Source: Nostoc sp. NIES-4103
Lineage (GTDB): Bacteria > Cyanobacteriota > Cyanobacteriia > Cyanobacteriales > Nostocaceae
DNA: 64,000 bases
Direction: 5' to 3'
Assembly (NCBI RefSeq): GCF_002368335.1
Contig: NZ_AP018288.1
Location: forward strand, 4,240,628 to 4,304,627
Positions 42,128 through 51,299 of this stretch are shown here, one piece after another. The translations under genes were made by a program, and so were the position numbers. The notes below the pieces were generated by a model, which had not been told where the DNA came from, made no database searches, and saw only the letters and a program-made list of their open reading frames with translations. Position 1 is the stretch's first letter; every line of letters begins with the position of its first letter.

Positions 42128-42603
42128 TGCCCTATACCTATCTTGGTTAGAGTTCCTTACTGCTATTGTTGATCTAATACTTTTGTTGTTACTTCTGCAT
42201 TACTGGGTGTTTTAAAGTCTAATAATTTGCCATTAATAGCTCATATGGGCTAGTACTCTATTTAAAGGGTAGAAAAACGAACCACAGAGGCACAGAGTAC
42301 ACAGAGGAGGAGGAAAAGAGAAATGCTAAAATCTTTCCCTACTCCCGACTCCCTATCTTTAAAGCAGGCGATCGCTTCTTGGTGAAAAGGTTGTGTTCTA
42401 CTGATCGCTAACTTACCTCGATTAAACCTGCGGTGATTTGGGCAGTTTAAAATACGTAACCTAATACTACGGTTAATCGATCAAGTTACAGTATAATAAT
42501 TTTGAACTGCGATCGCTTGCTTTGGGATGTTGCTTGCACATGATGGCAACACAGAAGCGGACGAGTGTGAACACTGCTTTATGATTAACTCTGGAGAATT
42601 TAT
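42128..42603. other. Intergenic region, little recognised
   Basis: About 475 bp between divergent genes. It contains a dispersed ACCACAGAGGCACAGAG repeat (about 42282-42298) and HIP1-type sites. TCTGGAG at 42590-42596 is the ribosome binding site of the next gene. No other element identified. Confidence 0.4.
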
Positions 42604-43572
42604 ATGAGCTACAAGCACATCGAAGTCAAACCTACATCCGGTTTCACCGGTGCCGAAATCAGTGGTGTGGATCTTTCGCGTCCTCTGGAAGATGATGTAG
42701 TTAAAGAAATTCGTCAAGCCCTATTGAAGTGGAAAGTCGTGTTCTTCCGTAATCAGAACATCGACCATGCTGCTCAAATTGCCTTTACGAGTCGTTTCGG
42801 CGAAGTCACTTACGCACACCCCCACGAAGATGAGCCAATTGAGGGTTTCTCAGAAATCCTGCCAATTGACCGCAGCCGCTACGAACGACGCAACGGTCTA
42901 CGCCGTTCTAGCTACGAAAGTCGCTGGCATACAGATGTAACAGCAGTTGTCAATCCGCCTGCGGGTTCAATTTTACGTGCGGTTAACGTGCCTAGCATTG
43001 GTGGTGATACACAGTGGACTAATTTAGTAGCAGCCTACGAGGGTCTATCAGCACCTCTGCGTGCGTTAGCAGACGGATTGAAAGCTGAACATCGCTTCAA
43101 TGCACGTTTGAATATACCCAGCAACAGCAAGCTAGCCCAGCGCATTGCAGCTAATCCCTTGGTTTCCGTCCATCCGGTAGTGCGGGTTCATCCTGAAACA
43201 GGCGAAAAAGCATTGTTTGTCAACCCAGGCTTTACTTCACATATTCTTGATGTGTCACGTCAAGAAAGTGATTTGCTGCTGGAGTTGTTCTTTAACCAGA
43301 TCACCAAACCTGCATACACTACCCGTTTCCGCTGGAATAACGGGGATATCGCCTTCTGGGACAACCGCGCCACCGCACATTTGGCCCCCCAAGATTTGGA
43401 TCATATAGAAGTTGAGCGTGTGCTTTATCGCACCACCCTCACTGGCGACATTCCAGTTGGGCCTGATGGTTTCCGTTCACAAGTGGTTGAAGGTGAACCC
43501 TTTAGCAAGGAATTACCAACCGTGTTGAAGAGTAAAGTCAACCAACTAGAAGCACAACCAGTGCTTTCGTAA
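42604..43572 (+). CDS. TauD/TfdA-family Fe(II)/2-oxoglutarate dioxygenase
   Basis: A 322-aa dioxygenase with the facial triad His109/Asp111 (WHTDVT) and His259 (ATAHLAP), and the 2-oxoglutarate Arg276 (LYRTTLTG). N-terminal GAEISGVDLSRPL and VVFFRNQNID are typical. Substrates in the family include taurine, other sulfonates and alkyl sulfates; none can be chosen here. It has a good ribosome binding site and no transporter neighbours. It is convergent with the amidase gene. Confidence 0.88.
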   Translation: MSYKHIEVKPTSGFTGAEISGVDLSRPLEDDVVKEIRQALLKWKVVFFRNQNIDHAAQIAFTSRFGEVTYAHPHEDEPIEGFSEILPIDRSRYERRNGLRRSSYESRWHTDVTAVVNPPAGSILRAVNVPSIGGDTQWTNLVAAYEGLSAPLRALADGLKAEHRFNARLNIPSNSKLAQRIAANPLVSVHPVVRVHPETGEKALFVNPGFTSHILDVSRQESDLLLELFFNQITKPAYTTRFRWNNGDIAFWDNRATAHLAPQDLDHIEVERVLYRTTLTGDIPVGPDGFRSQVVEGEPFSKELPTVLKSKVNQLEAQPVLS

Positions 43573-43586
43573 GTCAGGACAGTTAG

Positions 43587-43760
43587 AAACCGCGTCTGTG
43601 CAGACAAAACCCCTTCGGGTTCGCCAGTCACCTGCGGAGGGAAACCCTCCCGCAGCGCTGGTCTCACCGCCTACGCGGGTTTAAAACCCTTCTTTTTTCT
43701 ATAGTCCGCATAGGTAGACTTCGTTTGTATAGCCGCAAATTCCATTCGCCGAGGCTGTAT
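43587..43760. repeat. Dispersed palindromic repeat unit, copy 2
   Basis: It begins AAACCGCGTCTGTGCAGACA and ends TTTGTATAGCCGCAAATTCC, like the repeat split by the MITE-like element at 6570-7008. This copy lacks that insertion but has its own internal block (about 43617-43670) with the perfect palindrome CTGCGGGAGGG-type arms, typical of Nostoc dispersed repeats. Confidence 0.65.
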
Positions 43761-43834
43761 TAATTACGAATTACGAATTACCCTCCGGGTTCGGGAGTTT
43801 GCCATCGACGCAAGGCGCCAAGACGGCAACTCCC

Positions 43835-45202
43835 TCACGAATTACGAATTACCAATTGTTGTTCTAACACCGCTGCAACTTGTAGAATTAACGCTTCATT
43901 GTATGGTGCAGCTATTAATTGCACACCTAAAGGTAGGGCATTTGGGCGTTGAATTGGTATTGATAAAACAGGTAAGCCGATGAAAGATAATGGTTGAGTG
44001 AATAAACCCAAATGAGGACGGACAAGAATTTCCTCTCCATCTAAAATCATGGTTTGTTGACCAATTAATGGTGCTGAAATGGGTGTAGTTGGGGCAAGAA
44101 TTACATCGACATTTTGAAAAATTTCACGGACGCGATCGCGATACCATTTTCTAAACCGTTGTGCTTGCAAATACCAATGACTAGGAATTAACGCCCCAGC
44201 CAAAAAGCGATCGCGTGTAGCGGGGTCAAAATCTTGGGGACGCGATCGCAATTTATCCAAATGCAGATTTGCTCCCTCACAAGCCGTAATTACAAACGCC
44301 GCAGCACGGGCGCGGTGTGCTTCTGGTATCGTTACATACTCAGTTACATGCAAAGCATCCGCCACCTGTTGTACTGCTGCTAAAGCTTCCGGTTCCGCAC
44401 CCCTGAGAAAATAATCATCAGCAACAGCAATTTTGATACCAGAGATATCTTGATGCAACTGTGGTAAACATAATTCAGGAAGACGCTTAGTACAAATGGG
44501 ATCGCGATCGTCTTCACCTTGAAGCACATCAAACACCGTAGCAATATCCCGTACCGAACGAGCAAAAGGCCCAATATGGTCAAAACTGCTAGAAAATAAA
44601 GCTACACCAGCACGCGACAACCTTCCGTAAGTTGGTTTCAAACCAAAAACACCACACAAAGCCGCTGGAACCCGAATTGAACCATTAGTATCAGAACCCA
44701 GCGTCAACGGTACCAACCCAGCAGCAACAGCCGCCGCCGAACCCCCCGAAGAACCACCAGCCACCCGTTGTAAATCATGGGGGTTGCGAGTAGCACCATA
44801 ATGAGAATTTTCCGTCACAAACCCATAGGCGTACTCATCCATATTTAAAGCGCCAACCAACACAGCACCAGCTTGTTTCAGCTTAGTTACTGCTGTTGCA
44901 TCCTGAGTCGCTGGGGGGTTTTCTGCATTAATTTTCGACCCCGCCAGAGTAGTTAAACCAGCGATATCAAAGAGATTTTTGACCGCAAAAGGTACACCAG
45001 CCAATACACCAGGATTATTACCTTGTGCTACTTCAGCATCAATTCGTGCTGCATCAGCCAAAGCTTTTTCAGCCAATAAAGCCGTAAAACAATTGAGTTC
45101 ATGATCTCGTGCTGCTATACGTCCAAGTGCGTCCTGAGTAACATCCACCGCACTAACTTCACCTTCACGGATAGCAGTTGCTATAGATACAGCATCATTC
45201 AT
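43835..45202 (-). CDS. AtzE-family amidase
   Basis: A 455-aa amidase-signature enzyme with the catalytic triad Lys75 (FAVKNL), Ser151 (GGSSGGSAAAV) and Ser175 (DTNGSIRVP). Overall it resembles AtzE, the 1-carboxybiuret hydrolase of cyanuric acid breakdown, rather than GatA; there are no gatB/gatC neighbours. An overlapping upstream 62-aa AtzG-like gene supports this. The natural substrate in a cyanobacterium may be another ureide or carbamate. The last residues (VIRNS) and the stop are read from an AATTCGT repeat. Confidence 0.8.
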   Translation of the reverse strand: MNDAVSIATAIREGEVSAVDVTQDALGRIAARDHELNCFTALLAEKALADAARIDAEVAQGNNPGVLAGVPFAVKNLFDIAGLTTLAGSKINAENPPATQDATAVTKLKQAGAVLVGALNMDEYAYGFVTENSHYGATRNPHDLQRVAGGSSGGSAAAVAAGLVPLTLGSDTNGSIRVPAALCGVFGLKPTYGRLSRAGVALFSSSFDHIGPFARSVRDIATVFDVLQGEDDRDPICTKRLPELCLPQLHQDISGIKIAVADDYFLRGAEPEALAAVQQVADALHVTEYVTIPEAHRARAAAFVITACEGANLHLDKLRSRPQDFDPATRDRFLAGALIPSHWYLQAQRFRKWYRDRVREIFQNVDVILAPTTPISAPLIGQQTMILDGEEILVRPHLGLFTQPLSFIGLPVLSIPIQRPNALPLGVQLIAAPYNEALILQVAAVLEQQLVIRNS

Positions 45203-45387
45203 GGTTCAAACACAGGTGCAGTTTCAACCTCTTCCGGTAAAGGAAAAGAAATGACTAAATGTGCGATCGCTTTAATTCTCTCAAAATTTGCCACCACCCC
45301 ATCCCGATACTCATCCCTTAATTGCAAATCCAACAACAACGCCATTTGGTCAACATACTCACCCACATCAAACTCTTGACCTTCCAT
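45199..45387 (-). CDS. AtzG-like small subunit (DUF4089)
   Basis: A 62-aa helical protein (EFDVGEYVDQMALLLDLQL, then VVANFERIKAIAHLVISFPL) matching DUF4089/AtzG, a small partner required to stabilise AtzE. Its stop overlaps the amidase start by 4 nt (ATGA), indicating translational coupling and joint complex formation. Confidence 0.75.
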   Translation of the reverse strand: MEGQEFDVGEYVDQMALLLDLQLRDEYRDGVVANFERIKAIAHLVISFPLPEEVETAPVFEP

Positions 45388-45421
45388 TTCTCCTCTGTGT
45401 CCTCTGCGCCTCTGCGGTTCG

Positions 45422-45772
45422 TTATTCTAAATCTACAACTTCTTGCGGCAACACAAAAAACCCATCTTCCTCAGATTCAAAACTAACCACCTGATAGACA
45501 GCATCAACATTTAACTCCCCATAAATGTGAGGAAATAATTCACCTATTTCAGCCTCTTCATAGCGAATTTCAGCTTGAACTTTGTCAGAATCGATAAAAA
45601 GTAATACCAAATCCTTTTGATTAAAAAAGAATCTATTTGCAACTTTGACAATTTGTGTTGACTTAGAACAGTGGATAAAACCTTCAGTCTCCAGCGAATC
45701 AGCGCAATAGCTACCGATAACTTTTGCTTCTTCCCATTGTTGGCGTTGAGTTATGTGTAGGATAGTGTTCAT
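45422..45772 (-). CDS. DUF952 family protein
   Basis: A 116-aa soluble protein recognised as DUF952 by the start ILHITQRQQWEEA, the core EGFIHCSKSTQI and the acidic segment EIGELFPHIYGELNVDAV. Function unknown; some members are fused to glutathione S-transferase-type domains. Separated by 34 bp from the AtzG-like gene on the same strand, so it may be in the same transcript. Confidence 0.85.
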   Translation of the reverse strand: MNTILHITQRQQWEEAKVIGSYCADSLETEGFIHCSKSTQIVKVANRFFFNQKDLVLLFIDSDKVQAEIRYEEAEIGELFPHIYGELNVDAVYQVVSFESEEDGFFVLPQEVVDLE

Positions 45773-45945
45773 GTTGTTTTTTTTGACGAATTGATGTTTT
45801 TGTGATAAATGATCGGCTAATTTATGTGGATAGCGAAATTTTTTAATATTTCATTTTTGGTTGATTTTAGCGAATATGTGGGAACTATAATACCAAACCT
45901 CTAAAAAGACTAAAAAAGGTCTTTATATCTAAGCGTAATCTACCA

Positions 45946-46479
45946 ATGAATAAATCTAAGCCCTTCTCGATTGCATTAGTACTACTTGTATTTTTCAGCT
46001 TTACATCTTCGCAGGAAAACAAATTCAAACTTTCACTATCTAAAGCAATTGCTACTGAAATAAATACTGTTAAAACAGTTACAAAAGGAATTAACAGTCA
46101 AGTCAATTTCAAAGGTTGGTAAATTACAGTCACAGAAGTTCAGTATGCAGGACAAAAAGTGCAAGGAGCGTATACCACATATGAAGCTGCTGAAGTTTGG
46201 ACAGTACTTTCTGTAACTGTTAAAAATACGACTGGTAAACGACAAAGAGAAGATGATACACCTTTTTATCTTTTATCTTCACAATTAGTTGATTCACAAA
46301 AGAATCGATATGATGTTAAAGAAGCTGAATTCAAGTATGATCTTGATTTGTTCGATAAACCTTTCTCCCCTGGTGAATCTCGTTCTGTAGATTTACTATT
46401 TGATACTCCTCAAGGTATCAATGCATATCAATTTCTTCTGAATACTGATGAGCTTGATTCCATCCCTTTAAACCTTTAA
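45946..46479 (+). pseudogene. Exported DUF4352-like protein gene interrupted by an in-frame TAA
   Basis: The frame from the ATG at 45946 encodes a signal-peptide-like N-terminus (SIALVLLVFFSFTSSQ) and reads to a TAA at 46120-46122 after 58 codons. It then continues in the same frame without other stops to 46479. The downstream part (ITVTEVQYAGQKVQG; WTVLSVTVKNTTGK) looks like a DUF4352-type immunoglobulin-like domain. A single nonsense codon thus splits an otherwise intact gene of 177 sense codons. The remainder could start at the ATG at 46144, but without export signal. Mutation, readthrough or base-call error are possible. Confidence 0.7.
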
Positions 46480-46500
46480 AAGCAATATTGTCTTTTAAAT

Positions 46501-46551
46501 CTCACGCAAAGATGCAAAGTTATTCTTAGCGCCTTTGCGCCTTTGCGTGAG
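46501..46551. terminator. Bidirectional terminator-like hairpin
   Basis: CTCACGCAAAG (46501-46511) and CTTTGCGTGAG (46541-46551) pair perfectly, with further inner pairing of GCAAAG. It lies between the two convergent genes and is made of a common dispersed repeat. Confidence 0.6.
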
Positions 46552-46557
46552 GTAATT

Positions 46558-48075
46558 CTATAAATTAGGTGGAATACAAACATCAGGCGCACACAAACCA
46601 GGAAATTTGAGCGTCGTTACCTCAAACGTATTCAAATCTACTTTACGAATAGCATGATTATTAGTATCAGCAACATATAAATATGAATTTATTGCACTTA
46701 ATCCCGAAGGTTCAAAAAAGCGGCTATTCTTACCTTGACCATCTTGCAAACCAGCCACACCATCGCCTAAAATTGTTTGACAATTCCCTGTACTAGGACT
46801 AACTAATTTAATTTTGTGATTGTAAGTATCAGCTACCCACAAATAATTTTGAGCATATTCTACACCTAAACAATGCTGTAACCGCACATCCTCACCTTGT
46901 CCATCGACATCACCAAAACTAAATAAGCCACCACTACCACAAATAGTTCTTACTTGTTGAGGTTCTATTATTCCTACACCACGAATTGAACTGACTTCAC
47001 TATCAGCAATATATAATTCTTCTCCATTAGTCGTGATACCGCTGGGTTGTGCAAAAGCAGACTCAGTTAATGAACCATCAACACAAGCTTCCGCACCAGT
47101 ACCGGCATAGGTTTTAATAATGCTTGTTTCTAAATCCATTTGCCAAATTTGATGCGGCCCCGCCATTGCAATAAACAAAGTATTTCCAACTTTCACTAAA
47201 TCCCAAGGAGAATTCAACGCAGTTCCTAAACCAGCACCTCCATGAGGATAAATATTGTGGCTTTGTTCACCAGTTCCGGCGATAGTTTCCACAACCTGAC
47301 GCTTTAAATCAACTCTTCGCAAAGCATGATTTTCTGTATCAGCAACATAGAGTATTTCATTTTCTGCATCAAATGTCATTCCTTGGGGTGAAAAAAACTG
47401 TGCTTCGCTAAAATCACCGTCAGTTAAACCTGATTTACCAGTACCAATTAAATGCAAATTTTCGCCATCAAAGTTACTCATCACCAAGCGATGATGTCCA
47501 GAATCAGCGATGAATAAATTTGTTGAGGTAGCTAAGACTTTACCAGGAAAAGCTAAGGGTGTAATTAATGGTTGACGCTGCTTTTCTAAAGCCAAGCTAA
47601 GTTCTTGAAAATTAAGAGTGCCTTTTTCACAATGTTGGGTAATTAATTGTTCAATTAGTTGATCTAAAGCGTCACGATTTCCTTCACCAGAGATGTAACC
47701 AACCACATAACTTTCCGGGTCGATGACCATCAAGGTAGGCCAAGCACGCACAGTATACTCTTCCCATACCCTAAAACCACTATCTACTAAAACTGGGTGT
47801 TCTATGTCATAGCGCAGAATAGCTTTACGGATGTTTTCGGTTTCTTTTTCGTTGTCAAATTTAGCGGAGTGGACACCAATAACTGTGAGGCTATCTTTGT
47901 ATTTTTGTTCTAAATATTTTAGGTCTGGTAGAACGTGCAAGCAGTTGATACAACAGTATGTCCAAAAGTCTAAAATTACGACTCTACCTTTGAGTTGCTT
48001 TAGAGATAAGGGTTTATCGGTATTTAACCAAGAATAATTTTGCGGTAATTCTGGCGCTCTAACACGGGAAGCCAT
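46558..48075 (-). CDS. NHLRC2-like protein: thioredoxin-like domain plus NHL beta-propeller
   Basis: A 505-aa protein. Residues about 10-150 form a thioredoxin-like domain with CCINC (41-45) at the active site and a cis-Pro in RAWPTLMVI. Residues about 165-495 form a six-bladed NHL propeller (repeats such as LFIADSGHHRLV, LYVADTENHALRRV, LWVADTYNHKIKLV, LYVADTNNHAIRKV). This architecture equals animal NHLRC2. Predicted cytosolic; the substrate is unknown. Single gene. Confidence 0.88.
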   Translation of the reverse strand: MASRVRAPELPQNYSWLNTDKPLSLKQLKGRVVILDFWTYCCINCLHVLPDLKYLEQKYKDSLTVIGVHSAKFDNEKETENIRKAILRYDIEHPVLVDSGFRVWEEYTVRAWPTLMVIDPESYVVGYISGEGNRDALDQLIEQLITQHCEKGTLNFQELSLALEKQRQPLITPLAFPGKVLATSTNLFIADSGHHRLVMSNFDGENLHLIGTGKSGLTDGDFSEAQFFSPQGMTFDAENEILYVADTENHALRRVDLKRQVVETIAGTGEQSHNIYPHGGAGLGTALNSPWDLVKVGNTLFIAMAGPHQIWQMDLETSIIKTYAGTGAEACVDGSLTESAFAQPSGITTNGEELYIADSEVSSIRGVGIIEPQQVRTICGSGGLFSFGDVDGQGEDVRLQHCLGVEYAQNYLWVADTYNHKIKLVSPSTGNCQTILGDGVAGLQDGQGKNSRFFEPSGLSAINSYLYVADTNNHAIRKVDLNTFEVTTLKFPGLCAPDVCIPPNL

Positions 48076-48161
48076 AAAAAATTAAAAATTAAGAATTAAA
48101 AATTAAAAATGCAAGCATTATGCTTATAGACTATACCTAATTTCAAGTAGCTGGATCTTTT

Positions 48162-49073
48162 GTGAAAGGATTTGACACATTAAGTACTACAGAGTTGTTA
48201 GGCTGGGTACAACTAGCTAAAACCCAAGCTGAACGAGGACGAATTGTCGATCGCATTCCCAAATTAGCTTTAGCAGATCCTGGCTGGTTTGCAGTTCACA
48301 TCTGCTATCAATCAAAGCATTACAGCCTTGGCGATACAGGTTGTGTGTTTCCGTTGATGAGTGTGATCAAACCGTTTTCGTTCCTCTATCTACTAGAACA
48401 TGTAGGAGTAGAAACGGTGTTACAGTGGGTGGGAATTAAACCTTCTGATGCACCGTTCAATTCTCTAGATCAACTAATTGCCGATCGCGGATACCCCCGT
48501 AATCCGATGATTAATAGTGGCGCTATTACCCTTGCAGATAAGTTACCAGGAAAAGATGGTAGCGATCGCACTCAATTATTCTGTGAATGGTTGAATCACT
48601 TAGCCGGCTGTCATCTGGAGTTAGATCAGGCGATGTTAGCTTCTGTACGTTCATCGCCTTCTCCTGCAAATCAAGCGATCGCTAATTATCTAGCCGAAAC
48701 CGGACATCTTAACAATCTCGAAATAGCTCTTGACACTTATGAGCAAATATGCTCTTTATCTGGTCAGGTTGAGGATTTAGCTTTACTGGGAAAACTGCTT
48801 GCTTGTGAAAGCGGTTTTTTAGCATCAAAACACCGCCAAATTGTCAACGGTGTGATGTTAACCTGTGGACTTTACGAAGCTTCTGCCGAGTTTGTTGTCA
48901 GAATTGGACTACCGATGAAATCAGGGATTAGTGGTGGACTTTTAGCAATCGTACCAGGTGAGGGTGCGATCGCTACCTACAGTCCTGCCTTAGATAGTAT
49001 AGGCAATCCTGTAGCAGCGATCGCTTTTGTTGAAGCTTTATCGCAAAAGTTAAATTTGAGTATCTTCGGCTAA
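48162..49073 (+). CDS. glsA: Glutaminase (beta-lactamase-like, serine-dependent)
   Basis: A 303-aa glutaminase hydrolysing glutamine to glutamate and ammonia. The Ser-x-x-Lys dyad is Ser67-Lys70 (PLMSVIKPF); RNPMINSGAI, the TYEQICSLSGQV segment and KSGISGGLLAIVPG near the C-terminus are all typical. Start GTG at 48162. No STAS or ankyrin extension. Single gene. Confidence 0.93.
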   Translation: MKGFDTLSTTELLGWVQLAKTQAERGRIVDRIPKLALADPGWFAVHICYQSKHYSLGDTGCVFPLMSVIKPFSFLYLLEHVGVETVLQWVGIKPSDAPFNSLDQLIADRGYPRNPMINSGAITLADKLPGKDGSDRTQLFCEWLNHLAGCHLELDQAMLASVRSSPSPANQAIANYLAETGHLNNLEIALDTYEQICSLSGQVEDLALLGKLLACESGFLASKHRQIVNGVMLTCGLYEASAEFVVRIGLPMKSGISGGLLAIVPGEGAIATYSPALDSIGNPVAAIAFVEALSQKLNLSIFG

Positions 49074-49132
49074 AACTATGCACCAATCAAAGTAATTCGT
49101 AATTGCAATTAGTGCTTTGTTTGTACTCTCTT

Positions 49133-49162
49133 AATTACGAATTACGAATTACGAATTACTAA
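49133..49162. repeat. STRR (ACGAATT)n
   Basis: Heptamers between the convergent glutaminase and lipoprotein genes; a related AATTAAAA array lies at about 48076-48106. Confidence 0.7.
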
Positions 49163-50793
49163 TTATCTTCAGGAATTACTGTTTTTGGTAACTCAGTGGC
49201 TTCAGGTGATGGTGTGACCTCTGGTTGTGCTTCTGGTGCTGGAGACTCGATAATCTCTGGTAGCGTGGGGGTTAAGGTTGGCGATGGTTGGACACTGGGA
49301 CGAAAACGATTGAAAAATCCGCCAAATCTTTGTTTTTTAGGTTCAGGAGTTACTTTTTTTGGTAATTCTGTCGCTTCAGCTGTGGGTGTCACCTCTTTTT
49401 GTGATTCTGGCGTAGTTTCTGGAAGCGGTATCACCGGTTCTGGTGTAGGAGATTCAATAATCTTTGGTTCAGGAATTACTTTTTGTGGTAACTCTGTCGC
49501 AGGTGTTACTTCTTTTTGCGGTTCTGGTGTAGTTTCTGGTGTGCTTGGGGGTAGGCTGGGGGATGGTTGGACAGTGGGACGGGGACGACGGTTAAAAATG
49601 CCGCCAAATCGTTGTTTTTCAGGTTCAGGAACTACTTTTTGTGGTAATTCTGTCGCTTCAGGTGTGGGTGTTACCTCTTTTTGTGGTAATTCGGTTGGCT
49701 GTGTTTGGGGAATTTCTGGAACTTTAGTTTCAGGAATTGGCTGCTTTTCTTCTGCTGGCTGTGGTTGGGGTGTAATTTCCACAGTAGGAGTTACGGTAGG
49801 GGTAGGCGTGGGGGTTGGTTCAGTAGTTGGTTTGTTGACGTAATTTTGGTCTACAATGCCACGCACATCTTCAGCTTTCAATTCTCCTCTCACAATTCTC
49901 GACAGAGTGTCTTTCCCCTTTGGCTGGTAGTTAATCACTCTGACAGTAGTGTTAAAAGCATTTTTTACAGGATTTCCTTGGTTATCCAAAAATTCCAATT
50001 TTACCCAGTTTTTACCTGGCTTGAAGCCTTTAAGATAAACTGCTTGCCAACGGTCAAGAACGAAGCTTTCGCCATTAATGGTAGTGCGGATGCGCCAATC
50101 TCCAAATTGATCATTGGGGTTGTCTTTAGCAGCCAGGTGCAGGGGAGCATTAGTCAGGTAAAAATCTAGTAGTATTGGTTCGGCACCATAATTGTCTTTC
50201 GGACGGCTGTAGGTGAGTAAGGGCAAAGCAGCATCCGGTTGGTTGTCGTCACTTTTGGTAAAAATGTGAAATGTTGTCTGGGCATAAGCGCCTTCATTTT
50301 TAAAGCTTTCATGCCAAGGACGAGATGCAAAGACGCGCAAGGTATGAGTACCAGCAGATAAGTCTGGCAAAACTAACGGCTGCTTCAAATCGTAAACAGC
50401 TACATAAGGTTGATTATCGAGAATTACATGTAAATGAGGCCCTAGTTCTAATTCTGGGTCTTTAAATATTGGTAAATCTTTAACCTGAAAGTTGACTTTA
50501 ACGGTGTTTTCTTGTAGGACTTCATCAGGATTAGGAGTAACTATTGTCACCTGTGGTCGATAAACTTCTAAAGCTGGGCGTAGTTCTTGAATAACGTCAG
50601 GAGGCGATACTTCTGAAAATTGCTGAGAAATCTGTTGAGGTTTTTCTGTATAGCCAGTAGATACTTCTTTACTAACAGCTTTTTCGCCGCAACTAGCCAA
50701 ATTCAACACCAGCACTAAAGTTATTAACCATCTAAAAATAGCAAAACTCCTAGAGAGGAGCTTCTCTAAAATCGGCTTTTGCCACAAATTCAT
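49159..50793 (-). CDS. Putative lipoprotein with proline-rich repeat C-terminus
   Basis: A 544-aa protein with a lipoprotein signal (hydrophobic 17-33, lipobox LASC, Cys35). Residues about 80-300 look like beta-sandwich domains (VNFQVKDLPIFKDPELELGPHLHVILDNQPY). From about 320 to the end it is low-complexity: PTPTPTVTP runs and three related blocks of the type PEKQRFGGIFNRRPRPTVQPSP separated by Glu/Pro-rich repeats. I know no function; a cell-envelope scaffold is an inference. Repeat blocks probably vary in number between strains. Confidence 0.75.
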   Translation of the reverse strand: MNLWQKPILEKLLSRSFAIFRWLITLVLVLNLASCGEKAVSKEVSTGYTEKPQQISQQFSEVSPPDVIQELRPALEVYRPQVTIVTPNPDEVLQENTVKVNFQVKDLPIFKDPELELGPHLHVILDNQPYVAVYDLKQPLVLPDLSAGTHTLRVFASRPWHESFKNEGAYAQTTFHIFTKSDDNQPDAALPLLTYSRPKDNYGAEPILLDFYLTNAPLHLAAKDNPNDQFGDWRIRTTINGESFVLDRWQAVYLKGFKPGKNWVKLEFLDNQGNPVKNAFNTTVRVINYQPKGKDTLSRIVRGELKAEDVRGIVDQNYVNKPTTEPTPTPTPTVTPTVEITPQPQPAEEKQPIPETKVPEIPQTQPTELPQKEVTPTPEATELPQKVVPEPEKQRFGGIFNRRPRPTVQPSPSLPPSTPETTPEPQKEVTPATELPQKVIPEPKIIESPTPEPVIPLPETTPESQKEVTPTAEATELPKKVTPEPKKQRFGGFFNRFRPSVQPSPTLTPTLPEIIESPAPEAQPEVTPSPEATELPKTVIPEDN

Positions 50794-51299
50794 GCCTTAC
50801 ACCCAAAGTATAGTCTTCAACAACTGACAGATTATTTTGGCTTAAACTGTCCACTCGGAACTATAGCCCAAAAGATGAAATCTTCCCCTCATTCCACAAG
50901 ATTCCCCACTCACACAGTCATTAGTCAACCGTCATCCCTTAACACCCACATGAGTAGTTTGCAATTTATACACCGTTTCAGCAAAGCATAAAGTTTCTAC
51001 TATATACAGTAAAATCATAAATTTTACGAATTGTTATCCTTTGTAAATTATATGAAGAAACTATTGACTTTTTGGACAAGACTTTGAACTTACAAGTTAA
51101 CAAAGGCAATTATTTCAGGGATTTTGAATTATTGTTAAAATGTGTCCAACAGTGTACGAGTGAAGACTCTATAATTCAACAGAAACAACACTCCACATCA
51201 AGAGTCTTCCATCGCTGCTCCAGAGTTTTCTGAAGCTGCGGTAGCGGTTCACTTTGTGGTATCCATGATTCCTCATTCCTTATCCAGAGAGGAGGTCGA
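50794..51299. promoter_or_regulatory. psaA upstream region
   Basis: About 500 bp without a gene. It contains the inverted repeat GTAAAAT-CATAA-ATTTTAC (51009-51027), a candidate operator, and a strong ribosome binding site GAGGAGGT at 51289-51296. The long distance suggests an extended leader, as is common for psaA, but no promoter hexamers could be fixed. Confidence 0.45.

Noticed and set aside
43835..45202. Amidase as GatA of Glu-tRNA(Gln) amidotransferase
   Set aside because: The overlapping DUF4089 partner and the sequence around the nucleophile fit AtzE; no gatB or gatC is adjacent.
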